From positions 1-64,000 of the forward strand of contig CBFHPW010000003.1 in NCBI GenBank assembly GCA_965657945.1: a DNA stretch of 64,000 bases. Reading direction: 5' to 3'. The notes beneath the pieces are model-generated. The model was not told the origin of the DNA, did not search any database, and saw only the letters and a program-made list of their open reading frames with translations. The number at the start of each line of letters is the position of its first letter. The first letter of the stretch is position 1. The DNA is from CAJJDF01 sp965657945 (GTDB lineage: Bacteria; Bacteroidota; Bacteroidia; Flavobacteriales_D; CAJJDF01). Positions 51,861 through 60,191 of this stretch are shown here, one piece after another. Position numbers and translations under genes: made by a program.

Positions 51861-53333
51861 TTAGGATGGGAATTTTAAATAAGCCTCCAACCCATGCAAT
51901 CCTCCTTCTCTTCCAAATCCACTTTCTTTGTATCCTCCAAATGGAGAAGTTGGGTCAAACTTATTGAAAGTATTTGCCCAAACAATCCCGGCTCTTAATT
52001 GGTTTGTCATGTTAAATATCTTTGAGCCTTTATCTGTCCAAACTCCTGCAGAAAGTCCGTAAGGTGTGTTATTGGCTTTTGTAATAGCCTCTTCAATCGT
52101 TCGGAAAGTCTGGATGGCCAATACAGGTCCAAAAATTTCTTCTTGTACAATTCTGTTACTCTGTGCCACTCCAGTAAATAAAGTTGGTTTACACCAATAT
52201 CCTTTCTTTTCGAGTTTTCCATCAGGCTGATAAATTTCGGCTCCTTCTTCTTTTCCTAATTTGATAAAATGGTTAATCGTATCCAATTGAGATTTGGAAT
52301 TGATAGCTCCAATATCTGTGTTTTTATCCAATGGGTTTCCTACAATCAGGCTTTCCATTCGATCTTTTAGTTTTCTTAGTACAATTTCATACACAGATTC
52401 TTGCACCAATAATCTTGAACCTGCACAACAGACATGCCCTTGATTAAAGAAAATCCCGTTTACAATTCCTTCCACGGCTTGATCCAGTGGAGCGTCTTCA
52501 AACACAATGTTTGCGGCTTTTCCACCTAATTCAAGCGTTACTTTTTTATCTGTACCAGCAATGGCATTTTGGATTATTTTCCCAACACCTGTAGAACCTG
52601 TAAAGGCAATTTTGTCAATACCATCGTGGTTTACAATTTCTGCTCCAGTATCTCCCGCACCTGTTACAATATTTACCACGCCCTCTGGCAAACCAGCTTG
52701 TTCGCAAATTTCGGCAAGTAGGAGAGTGGTAAGCGAAGTAGTTTCGGCAGGTTTTAGAACCACTGTGTTTCCACAAGCCAAAGCAGGAGCAATTTTCCAA
52801 GCTGCCATTAACAATGGGAAATTCCAAGGAGTTATTTGCCCTGCAACACCCAATGATTTTGGATTTCTGTTAGGAAAAGCATAATCCAATTTATCTGCCC
52901 ATCCGGCATAATAAAAGAAATGATTTGCCGCCAAAGGAATGTCAATATCACGTGATTCACGGATTGGTTTTCCACCATCCAGCGTTTCTACCACAGCTAA
53001 TTCTTTGGCTCTTTCTTGCATGATTCGAGCAATACGGAAAATGTATTTCCCTCTTTCTTTTCCAGAAAGTTTACTCCAATTGGTATCGTATGCTTTTCGG
53101 GCAGCTTTCACTGCCAAGTCCACATCTGTAGCATTGGCATTTGCAATGGAAGCCAATTTTTCTTCGGTAGCTGGGTTGTTGGTATCAAAATATTTCCCTG
53201 AACTAGGTTTTATCCATTTTCCTCCAATAAATAATTGGTATTCTTTTTTCAAGTTCACATGGCTCGTGCTTTCCAATGAAGGAGCAAGTTCCCAGTTGCT
53301 TTTTAAATCTAGTTTAGTTTCTTTTTTAGACAT
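51861..53333 (-). CDS. Aldehyde dehydrogenase, catalytic
   Basis: 490 residues. YQLFIGGKWIKPSSGKYFDT starts the NAD-binding domain; TPWNFPLLMAAWKIAPALAC and VVLKPAETTSL bind NAD; FTGSTGVGK precedes VTLELGGKAAN, with the general-base Glu, and NQGHVCCAGSRLL holds the nucleophilic Cys. EEIFGPVLAIQTF and SPFGGYKESGFGREGG complete the family pattern. With deoC 10 bases upstream it probably oxidises acetaldehyde from deoxyribose breakdown. The final codons and stop lie in a repeat. Confidence 0.92.
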   Translation of the reverse strand: MSKKETKLDLKSNWELAPSLESTSHVNLKKEYQLFIGGKWIKPSSGKYFDTNNPATEEKLASIANANATDVDLAVKAARKAYDTNWSKLSGKERGKYIFRIARIMQERAKELAVVETLDGGKPIRESRDIDIPLAANHFFYYAGWADKLDYAFPNRNPKSLGVAGQITPWNFPLLMAAWKIAPALACGNTVVLKPAETTSLTTLLLAEICEQAGLPEGVVNIVTGAGDTGAEIVNHDGIDKIAFTGSTGVGKIIQNAIAGTDKKVTLELGGKAANIVFEDAPLDQAVEGIVNGIFFNQGHVCCAGSRLLVQESVYEIVLRKLKDRMESLIVGNPLDKNTDIGAINSKSQLDTINHFIKLGKEEGAEIYQPDGKLEKKGYWCKPTLFTGVAQSNRIVQEEIFGPVLAIQTFRTIEEAITKANNTPYGLSAGVWTDKGSKIFNMTNQLRAGIVWANTFNKFDPTSPFGGYKESGFGREGGLHGLEAYLKFPS

Positions 53334-53343
53334 AATCTTTTAA

Positions 53344-54249
53344 TTAATCTTTAGAAAAATAATCTTTACTCTGATAAACCCCACTTCTTTGTTTTTCCAA
53401 TTGCATCAATACATCATTGGCAAGGCTACTTGCTCCAAAACGGAACCATTGGTTGGTTAACCATTTGTCTCCAAGCGTTTCTTTTACCAACATCAAATAA
53501 TGCAAAGCCAATTTAGCATTCGAAATTCCACCAGCTGGTTTCATTCCTACTTGGATTCCTGTTTCGTAATAATAATCTTTTATTGCCTCCAACATTACCA
53601 AAGTAACAGGCAGAGTTGCCGCAGGGCTAATTTTCCCTGTTGAGGTTTTAATAAAATCACTTCCTGCATGCAAGGCAAGGTCACTTGCTTTTCTCACATT
53701 ATCCAAACTACCCAATTCTCCCGTTTCAAGGATGGTTTTTAGTCTCACATTCTTGCCGCAAGTTTCTTTTATTTTGGCAATCTCATCAAACACATAATTA
53801 TGTTCTCCTTGATGAAATTTCCCTCTTGAAATAACCATATCCACTTCGTCTGCTCCGCCATCAATTGCCATTTGGGTGTCGGTAATTTTTACTTCAAGCG
53901 AAGAGTTTCCCGAAGGGAAAGCAGTAGCCACAGAAGCCACCTTAATTCCAGAACCTTTAAGTTCTTGCTTTGCCAATCCTACAAAATTAGGATAGACACA
54001 AATTGCCGCCACAGTCGGTAAGTCTTCATAAGAATCATGCAGATGCATTCCTTTGTAGCACAATTGTTTTACTTTGTTTACTGTATCAGCACCTTCCAAA
54101 GTGGTGAGGTCAATCATGTTCAAAGTCATTTTTAATCCATGGATTTTGGCTTCGTTTTTCACACTGCGAGCAGTGATTCTAGAAACTCTGTCGTTTATTC
54201 CAACTTGATCGACTGAAACGGGTTTTATGTTAGTTATAATTTTGTTCAT
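53344..54249 (-). CDS. deoC: Deoxyribose-phosphate aldolase DeoC
   Basis: 301 residues, longer than E. coli DeoC (259). IDLTTLEGADTVNKVKQLC opens the barrel; GADEVDMVISRGKF and GSDFIKTSTGKISPAA hold the catalytic Asp and the Schiff-base Lys; VGMKPAGGISNAKLALHYL carries the second Lys. It splits deoxyribose-5-phosphate into acetaldehyde and glyceraldehyde-3-phosphate. The extra N-terminal 50 residues (ITNIKPVSVDQVGINDRVSR) are seen in Bacteroidota and Actinobacteria forms that neighbour ALDH genes. Confidence 0.94.
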   Translation of the reverse strand: MNKIITNIKPVSVDQVGINDRVSRITARSVKNEAKIHGLKMTLNMIDLTTLEGADTVNKVKQLCYKGMHLHDSYEDLPTVAAICVYPNFVGLAKQELKGSGIKVASVATAFPSGNSSLEVKITDTQMAIDGGADEVDMVISRGKFHQGEHNYVFDEIAKIKETCGKNVRLKTILETGELGSLDNVRKASDLALHAGSDFIKTSTGKISPAATLPVTLVMLEAIKDYYYETGIQVGMKPAGGISNAKLALHYLMLVKETLGDKWLTNQWFRFGASSLANDVLMQLEKQRSGVYQSKDYFSKD

Positions 54250-54284
54250 TTTATGTTATTCTTTTCATCAAAAAAATGTTTCTA

Positions 54285-54365
54285 GTCACCCTGAACTTGA
54301 TTTAGGGTCTGTCAATTAGTTGGGGTGGTGTCTACCAACAGATTCTGAAACAAGTTCAGAATGAC
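54285..54365. repeat. Paired palindromic repeat, family A
   Basis: Left half GTCACCCTGAACTTGATTTA, right half ending CAAGTTCAGAATGAC, 81 bases, between the M42 peptidase gene and deoC. Confidence 0.85.
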
Positions 54366-54462
54366 TGCGTTTATTTTTTCTTCATTTGGAATGACCTCTA
54401 CTATTTTTATTACTTTTCATTTCTCTGACATCTATTATCTAGGAGCGAAGTGGTCTTACATC

Positions 54463-55545
54463 TTACTTAAAATACCTAAAATCATGTCCATCTTTAATGT
54501 TCTGTAATACTTCAATATACAATTTAATCAAATTCTCCACATCATCTCTGTGAGCTGTTTCTACGGTAGTGTGCATGTATTTAAGTGGTAACGAAATCAA
54601 AGCCGAGGCAACACCTTCATTCGAGTAAGCAAAAGCATCGGTATCTGTTCCAGTTCGGCTAGAAAGCGCCATTCTTTGGAATGGAATTTTGTTTTTCTGG
54701 GCAGTTTCAATCAATAATTTCAACAAGTTGTTTTGCACTGCAGGTGCATAGGATAAAACAGGTCCATCGCCTGATTTGAAATCACCTTGTTCAATTTTAT
54801 TAATCATAGGGGTATTGGTATCGTGACACACATCATTTATAATTGCTACATCTGGTTTGATTCTCGCGGCAATCATCTCTGCTCCCCTCAGTCCAATTTC
54901 CTCCTGTACGGAGTTTACAATGTACAACCCAAAAGGTAATTCAATGTTTTCCTCTTTGAGCTTTCTTGCCACTTCTGCGATAATAAAACCACCCATTCGG
55001 TTATCTAGTGCTCTTCCGGTAAAATATTTGTCATTGAGTACCATAAATTCATCTGGGTAAGTAATGACACACCCAACATGTATCCCCATAGCCTCCACTT
55101 CTTCTTTCGAGTTTGCACCACAGTCTAGAAATATGTTTTCAAGTTTGGGTGTTTTTTCAGTTGCATCTTTTCTGGTATGAATAGCTGGCCATCCAAAAAT
55201 TGCGGGAACAATTCCATTATCAGTATGAATATTTACCCTTTTGGAGGGAGCAATTTGATGATCCGAACCACCATTTCTTCTCACATAGATGTATCCATCC
55301 TTGTTAATGTAATGGACAAACCAAGAAATTTCATCTGCATGGGCTTCAATTACCACTTTGTATTTGGCTTTTGGATTAATTACGGCTACAGCCGTTCCGT
55401 ATGTATCAACAAAATATTCATCCGTGTAGGGTTTTAGATATTCCAACCATAGTTTCTGCCCTTCGCTCTCAAACCCAGTAGGGGAAGCATTGTTCAAGTA
55501 TTTTTCTAAAAATTTGATTGATTTTGTATTCAGTATTTTTGCCAT
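54463..55545 (-). CDS. M42 family metallopeptidase, second copy
   Basis: 360 residues from ATG 55545; an in-frame GTG lies two codons earlier. Ligand motifs: VIEAHADEISWFVHYI (His), TGRALDNRMGGFI (Asp), VQEEIGLRGAEM (Glu pair), AIINDVCHDTNTP (Asp) and LKYMHTTVETAH (His). Similar in layout to the protein at 17323 but clearly diverged, so the two probably differ in substrate. It stands between deoC and murF with gaps of over 100 bases on both sides. Confidence 0.9.
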   Translation of the reverse strand: MAKILNTKSIKFLEKYLNNASPTGFESEGQKLWLEYLKPYTDEYFVDTYGTAVAVINPKAKYKVVIEAHADEISWFVHYINKDGYIYVRRNGGSDHQIAPSKRVNIHTDNGIVPAIFGWPAIHTRKDATEKTPKLENIFLDCGANSKEEVEAMGIHVGCVITYPDEFMVLNDKYFTGRALDNRMGGFIIAEVARKLKEENIELPFGLYIVNSVQEEIGLRGAEMIAARIKPDVAIINDVCHDTNTPMINKIEQGDFKSGDGPVLSYAPAVQNNLLKLLIETAQKNKIPFQRMALSSRTGTDTDAFAYSNEGVASALISLPLKYMHTTVETAHRDDVENLIKLYIEVLQNIKDGHDFRYFK

Positions 55546-55669
55546 GTTCACTATTTTTAATAAGGTAATTTTTCTAGTTTATTAAGTTAAAATTAATTGC
55601 ACAACTCCAACCTCTATGTTCTATTCTCTCTATTCTATTTTTCTTCCTACGTTTTTTATTTATTCCCAT

Positions 55670-56956
55670 TCATAACACTTCCTGTATTGTTTCCAATTTA
55701 ATTCCTCTAGATCCTTTGATAAGGAAAAGGGTGTCCCTTTTGGGATTGGTCTTCATGAATTTTTTTGCAGCTTCGTTATTCACAAAAGAAATGTATTCAT
55801 TCTGTTTCACTGCCTTGAAGAGCTTTCCTACTAATATTCCTTTTAATTCATTTTCGATAAGAAATTCTACAATAGCTTCATGTTCTTGTTTCGAGTCTTT
55901 ACCTAGTTCAAGCATATCTCCAAGAATGAAAAATTTCTTGTCGTTTTCGGAATGTATCAAATTGCTAATAGCCTCTTTCATACTGGAAGGATTTGCATTG
56001 TAGCAGTCTAGAATTATTTGGTTCTTTCCTTGATGAACGAGTTGGGATCGGTTGTTTTTAGGCTGGTAACCTTCAATCCCTTTTTTGATGGAATTCGCGT
56101 CTACCTCGTAAAAATCTGCTATGACCACCGCAGCCATTATATTATTCCAATTATACGTTCCGATGAGTTGGGAATGCAATTCAAATTGATTTTTTCCGTA
56201 GGTTACTTCCATAGTCAAATACGGGGAGTTGGATATTACTTTGGCTGTATAGTCTGACGAATCCAATCCGTAAGTTATAGCTTTTGTTTGCTCAATATAT
56301 CGTGAAAGCCGGTCGTCCGTTGTGTTAATGAATAGTTGTTTGCCTCTTGAATTCAGATTTGCGAAAAGTTCTGTTTTTCCCTTTTCAACTCCTTCTATTC
56401 CTCCAAAACCTTCGAGATGTGATTTACCAATGTTGGTTATCAGACCGCAGTCTGGAGTGCAAATATTGGCTAAAAATTCAATTTCTTTTTGATGATTAGC
56501 CCCCATTTCAATAATAGCAATTTCATGTTCCGCTGTGATTGAAAGAAGAGACAGAGGAACACCAATGTGGTTGTTCAAATTTCCTTTAGTTGCAAAAACT
56601 TTATATTTTTCGCTTAGGGCACTTTTAATGAGTTCTTTCGTTGTTGTTTTTCCGTTACTTCCTGTGATTCCAATTACTGGAATTTTAAGTTTGCTTCTAT
56701 GGTATGCCGCCAATTCTTGTAGTGCTACCAAGGTGTCCTCAACCCAAAAATATCTTGGCTCGTTTTTCAATAATAGATCACTTACAACACACATTTCAGC
56801 TCCCTTATTAAGCGCTTCTTCTGCAAACTTGTTTCCATCAAAGTTCTCGCCTGACAAGGCAAAGAAAATTGAGTTGCTTTCGATTTTCCTTGTGTCAGTG
56901 CAGATTTTTGGATGCCTCAAAAATTGTTGGTAGATCTCTTCTATTTCCTGCTTCAT
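55670..56956 (-). CDS. murF: UDP-N-acetylmuramoyl-tripeptide--D-alanyl-D-alanine ligase MurF
   Basis: 428 residues. CTDTRKIESNSIFFALSGEN is the UDP-sugar-binding domain, VIGITGSNGKTTTKELIKSA the ATP loop, IIEMGANHQKEIEFLANICT the central domain and LILDCYNANPSSMKEAI followed by FILGDMLELGK the C-terminal domain. It adds D-Ala-D-Ala to finish the peptidoglycan precursor. It lies downstream of gldJ, an arrangement kept in many Bacteroidota, but a hairpin terminator separates them. Confidence 0.95.
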   Translation of the reverse strand: MKQEIEEIYQQFLRHPKICTDTRKIESNSIFFALSGENFDGNKFAEEALNKGAEMCVVSDLLLKNEPRYFWVEDTLVALQELAAYHRSKLKIPVIGITGSNGKTTTKELIKSALSEKYKVFATKGNLNNHIGVPLSLLSITAEHEIAIIEMGANHQKEIEFLANICTPDCGLITNIGKSHLEGFGGIEGVEKGKTELFANLNSRGKQLFINTTDDRLSRYIEQTKAITYGLDSSDYTAKVISNSPYLTMEVTYGKNQFELHSQLIGTYNWNNIMAAVVIADFYEVDANSIKKGIEGYQPKNNRSQLVHQGKNQIILDCYNANPSSMKEAISNLIHSENDKKFFILGDMLELGKDSKQEHEAIVEFLIENELKGILVGKLFKAVKQNEYISFVNNEAAKKFMKTNPKRDTLFLIKGSRGIKLETIQEVL

Positions 56957-56971
56957 CTTTTATTCATATAA

Positions 56972-57003
56972 AAAGCCTTGATAGATTCTTCTACCAAGGC
57001 TTT
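56972..57003 (-). terminator. Terminator between gldJ and murF
   Basis: AAAGCCTTG (56972-56980) and CAAGGCTTT (56995-57003) form a 9-base stem; on the minus strand it is followed by TTTAT. Confidence 0.7.
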
Positions 57004-57024
57004 AATTCTAATTCAATGCGATTC

Positions 57025-58947
57025 TTATTTTCCTCCTAATCCTACTGGACTTCCTACTCTTGTCATTGCACATCTAAATCCAATGTAATCTGTAGAACGG
57101 AATTCATCGTAAAATCTTCTGTTTCCTGGAGATAACCAATATGCTCTATCTTTCCAAGATCCTCCTTTGTATACTCTCGATTTATCAGTAATCAAAGTAG
57201 AAGGTTGAATTGGCTTTCCTTTGTCAACAGTGGTAGATTGGTACACTAAGTTTTGAGGGTTTTTTCCAGTTCTATTTCTTGCAGCTCCGGTTTGTTGCTC
57301 AAATTCATTTACCCCAGCAATAGTTTCTTCGTTGTTATAGTATATACTAGACTGTAAATCGCCATCTAAGTAATCAATGTAATTCGATTGTTCATAGTTT
57401 CTTCTGTCTAAGTTTTCTTCTTTCGTTACCGTTCTAACTTTCAAACTTCCAGGTTCGTTTACAACGTAATCAGAAATCCCATCTACTAATTTCGGTATTA
57501 TTTCGAATTGAAATTCTTCTAGTCCAGGTAATCCTTGTACTCTAAACGCTATATCTAATAATTTTTCGTCTACAATATCTCTAACGTATCTCGATGCTTC
57601 AAGTTTTCTTCCGTCATTGAACATTCCGTTAGCGATATTCACCATAGAGTCAAGTTCTGTCAGAAGAACATTGTCCAATGAATCAGTAATAGCTCCAGCT
57701 CTTCTTCTTTTTCTTTCTGCTGTAAAGTCAACCAAGTATTCTTTAATTCCATTCACATCATACATCGCTTCGTCTAGCTTTTCATCTATAGCTCCTTCAG
57801 AGTTTAGAACTTTAGTTTTGAAAACATTTCCTCTAAATGGACTGAAATCATCCATGTCTTCAGAGGAAAGAGGTCTGTATACATCCATTACCCATTCAGC
57901 CACGTTTCCTGCCATATTGTATAATCCATAGTCATTTGGCCAGTAGGCAGTAACAGGTGCAGTAACAGATGCGTTGTCATTTAATTTCCCAGCAACTCCC
58001 ATATAATCTCCTCTTCCTCTCATGAAGTTCGCCTGAATTTCTCCTTGAAATTTATCATCCGGATTTCTAACCCAGTGGCCATCCCATGGGTAAATTCTTC
58101 TGTTTGTTATTCGTTCATCTTCCGAGTTACCAATTAATCCATATGCAGCGAATTCCCACTCAGCTTCTGTGGGCAGTCTGTAGCTTGGTAGAGTGATACC
58201 GTCTTCCATCCTCACAATTCTTGTTGCAAGATCTTTTTTCTTGATTTTTTTCTTTCCATTGGATCCACTTCCGTTACTTGGGTCTAAGTCTAGAAGTTGA
58301 CCATTTGGATTGTCACTATTACTAAATTTTCCTGCTAAATAAGCATCTGTATTAAAAGGCTCATTTTGTTGGTCATTATTCCATAACAAAATCCCTTCTC
58401 TTATAAGGATGTATTCATTCACTCTGTCACTTCTCCAAGCACAGTAGTTTGAAGCTTGTAACCAACTTATTCCTACAACTGGGTAATCTTGGTAGGCTGG
58501 GTGTCTTAAGTAGTATTCAGCTAGCGGTTCATTATACCCCAACTTGCTTCTCCATACGTTTTCGTCTGGTGTTGCTTTTTTCAAAATAAGCGGAAAGTCA
58601 GAAAATGTCCTTTCTGTCCAGTGCATGTAGTCTCTCCAGTGCTGATTAGTTACCTCAGTTTCATCCATGTAAAATGATCTCACAGTTACTCTTCTTGGCG
58701 TGTTGTCCCAGTCAAAGGTAACCTCTTGTTCAGCCCTTCCCATAGTAAAAGTTCCTCCTTCTATTAGCACTAAACCAGGTCCGGTTTCTTGCTCTACGTA
58801 GTTAGTTTTTAAAAATCCTCCATTCTGGGGATCATTGTAATTCCAACCAGTAGCTGTCGATTGTTCTTTCTTTTTACAAGACAAAACCAACATACTCATC
58901 GCTATTCCAGCAACAAATATTTTACTCATGTTTTTTCTCATCTTCAT
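57025..58947 (-). CDS. gldJ: Gliding motility / T9SS lipoprotein GldJ
   Basis: 640 residues. The lipobox is SMLVLSCKKK. The body is a formylglycine-enzyme-like (SUMF1) domain: LVLIEGGTFTMGRAEQEVTF, VRSFYMDETEVTNQHWRDYM, SYRLPTEAEWEFAAYG, GLYNMAGNVAEWVMDVYRPL and KGGSWKDRAYWLSPGNRRFY ending in GFRCAMTRVG. GldJ is needed for gliding and stabilises GldK of the T9SS core. It is about 80 residues longer than Flavobacterium GldJ; a Lys/Ser-rich insert (NGSGSNGKKKIKKKDL) accounts for part. The promoter probably lies before porP, 45 bases upstream. Confidence 0.92.
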   Translation of the reverse strand: MKMRKNMSKIFVAGIAMSMLVLSCKKKEQSTATGWNYNDPQNGGFLKTNYVEQETGPGLVLIEGGTFTMGRAEQEVTFDWDNTPRRVTVRSFYMDETEVTNQHWRDYMHWTERTFSDFPLILKKATPDENVWRSKLGYNEPLAEYYLRHPAYQDYPVVGISWLQASNYCAWRSDRVNEYILIREGILLWNNDQQNEPFNTDAYLAGKFSNSDNPNGQLLDLDPSNGSGSNGKKKIKKKDLATRIVRMEDGITLPSYRLPTEAEWEFAAYGLIGNSEDERITNRRIYPWDGHWVRNPDDKFQGEIQANFMRGRGDYMGVAGKLNDNASVTAPVTAYWPNDYGLYNMAGNVAEWVMDVYRPLSSEDMDDFSPFRGNVFKTKVLNSEGAIDEKLDEAMYDVNGIKEYLVDFTAERKRRRAGAITDSLDNVLLTELDSMVNIANGMFNDGRKLEASRYVRDIVDEKLLDIAFRVQGLPGLEEFQFEIIPKLVDGISDYVVNEPGSLKVRTVTKEENLDRRNYEQSNYIDYLDGDLQSSIYYNNEETIAGVNEFEQQTGAARNRTGKNPQNLVYQSTTVDKGKPIQPSTLITDKSRVYKGGSWKDRAYWLSPGNRRFYDEFRSTDYIGFRCAMTRVGSPVGLGGK

Positions 58948-58992
58948 ATCGTTTCTTTTTCTTCTTTCTACTAATTTACTAATAGTCTATAA

Positions 58993-59964
58993 CTAAAATG
59001 ATGGACAACTTATTGTCCTGTATTTCTTTTTCGGTGGCTTACATTTGAAGTTCATAGAAAATGAAATTTCGTGTGAACCTGCTGTGGCTAGGGTCAATTG
59101 ATTCGTAGTTACATCGTAGCTATAACCTAACCGAACTAAATCAGTTTGAATCCCGAGTAACACAATGAAAGCATCTCCGTTTCTGTACCAAACACCTGTC
59201 CAAATCGGACCTTTGTTTACGTACACTCCTAAATTCAATTGTTGGAATGTACCTTGGTTTCTATACAGAATATTTGGCGAAATTTTCGTGTCACTTTTTT
59301 TGTATCTACTCTTTCTGAGCGGAATAACTGCGCCCGCATGTCCAGTAATCTTCATGGGGAGTTTACTTTCTCCCAAGACCAGCGACTCATTTGGTTCGGT
59401 CACATGATGTGCGGCAAATCCGAAGAAAAACTTCTCACTAAAACCTAAAATACCTCCAGAAAAGTCAATTCCGGCTTTCTTGCCATTCCCATTGGGAAAA
59501 TCATTTGTGTTGTACACAAATCCTCTTCGAGGATCGATCATGTCCCCAAAAGTCAGTTTGCTCCAATCAAGGCTTTTTTGGAAGTAGGTTGCTTGAAAAC
59601 CTACTCTAATGGCAAATTTCCTAGTTACAGGTAAATGATAAGAAAAGATTGCACTAGCATTTAATGTATTCAAAGTTTTTGCAGCTTCATCATTCGTAAC
59701 TAAAAATCCGATACCAGCACCTTTATTATAACCTAGTCTTTGGTCATAAGAAAAACTTTGGGTGACAAACGAACCTGACAGACCGGGCCATTGATTTCTA
59801 TAATTCAAGGCAACTCGTGGACAATTATTGGACCCAGCAAAAGCGGGATTGAGGTATAATGGGTTTGCATAAAATTGGCTGAATTCTGGGTCCTGCGCAA
59901 GGGCAGAAGTGCTCAGAAAAACACCAAAAATAGCCGCAAATGTTTTCAACAAAAAATTGTTCAT
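58993..59964 (-). CDS. PorP/SprF family outer-membrane protein
   Basis: 323 residues. A signal peptide ends at STSALAQ. DPEFSQFYANPLYLNPAFAG and ALNYRNQWPGLSGSFVTQSF are the family start; repeated beta-strands follow (LGFSEKFFFGFAAHHVTEP). PorP/SprF proteins anchor or help secrete T9SS substrates such as adhesins with type B sorting domains. The Cys-containing end (KCKPPKKKYRTISCPSF) is unusual compared with the aromatic ends of most barrels. Its start faces porU across 227 bases. Confidence 0.92.
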   Translation of the reverse strand: MNNFLLKTFAAIFGVFLSTSALAQDPEFSQFYANPLYLNPAFAGSNNCPRVALNYRNQWPGLSGSFVTQSFSYDQRLGYNKGAGIGFLVTNDEAAKTLNTLNASAIFSYHLPVTRKFAIRVGFQATYFQKSLDWSKLTFGDMIDPRRGFVYNTNDFPNGNGKKAGIDFSGGILGFSEKFFFGFAAHHVTEPNESLVLGESKLPMKITGHAGAVIPLRKSRYKKSDTKISPNILYRNQGTFQQLNLGVYVNKGPIWTGVWYRNGDAFIVLLGIQTDLVRLGYSYDVTTNQLTLATAGSHEISFSMNFKCKPPKKKYRTISCPSF

Positions 59965-60191
59965 AAGGACGAATTAATTTCAATCAATACGGTAAAAATA
60001 TAAATAACTTTCTTAAAAATGGCATAAAGTGGCAAGAAATTGCAGGGTACTATTCTAATACTTAGATTAATTAATTGTAATTTTCGCGTTCGTAATACGT
60101 TTTAATTGATACTCTCACAATAAATCCACCTATAGCTCACGTTAATATTGCCGAGAGTCATTTTTTTAAGATTAAAAAATATAGTTCAAGT

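Noticed and set aside
9553..54365. Family A repeats considered as insertion sequences or transposons
   Set aside because: Copies are 25-100 bases, encode nothing, and no transposase gene occurs in the window.
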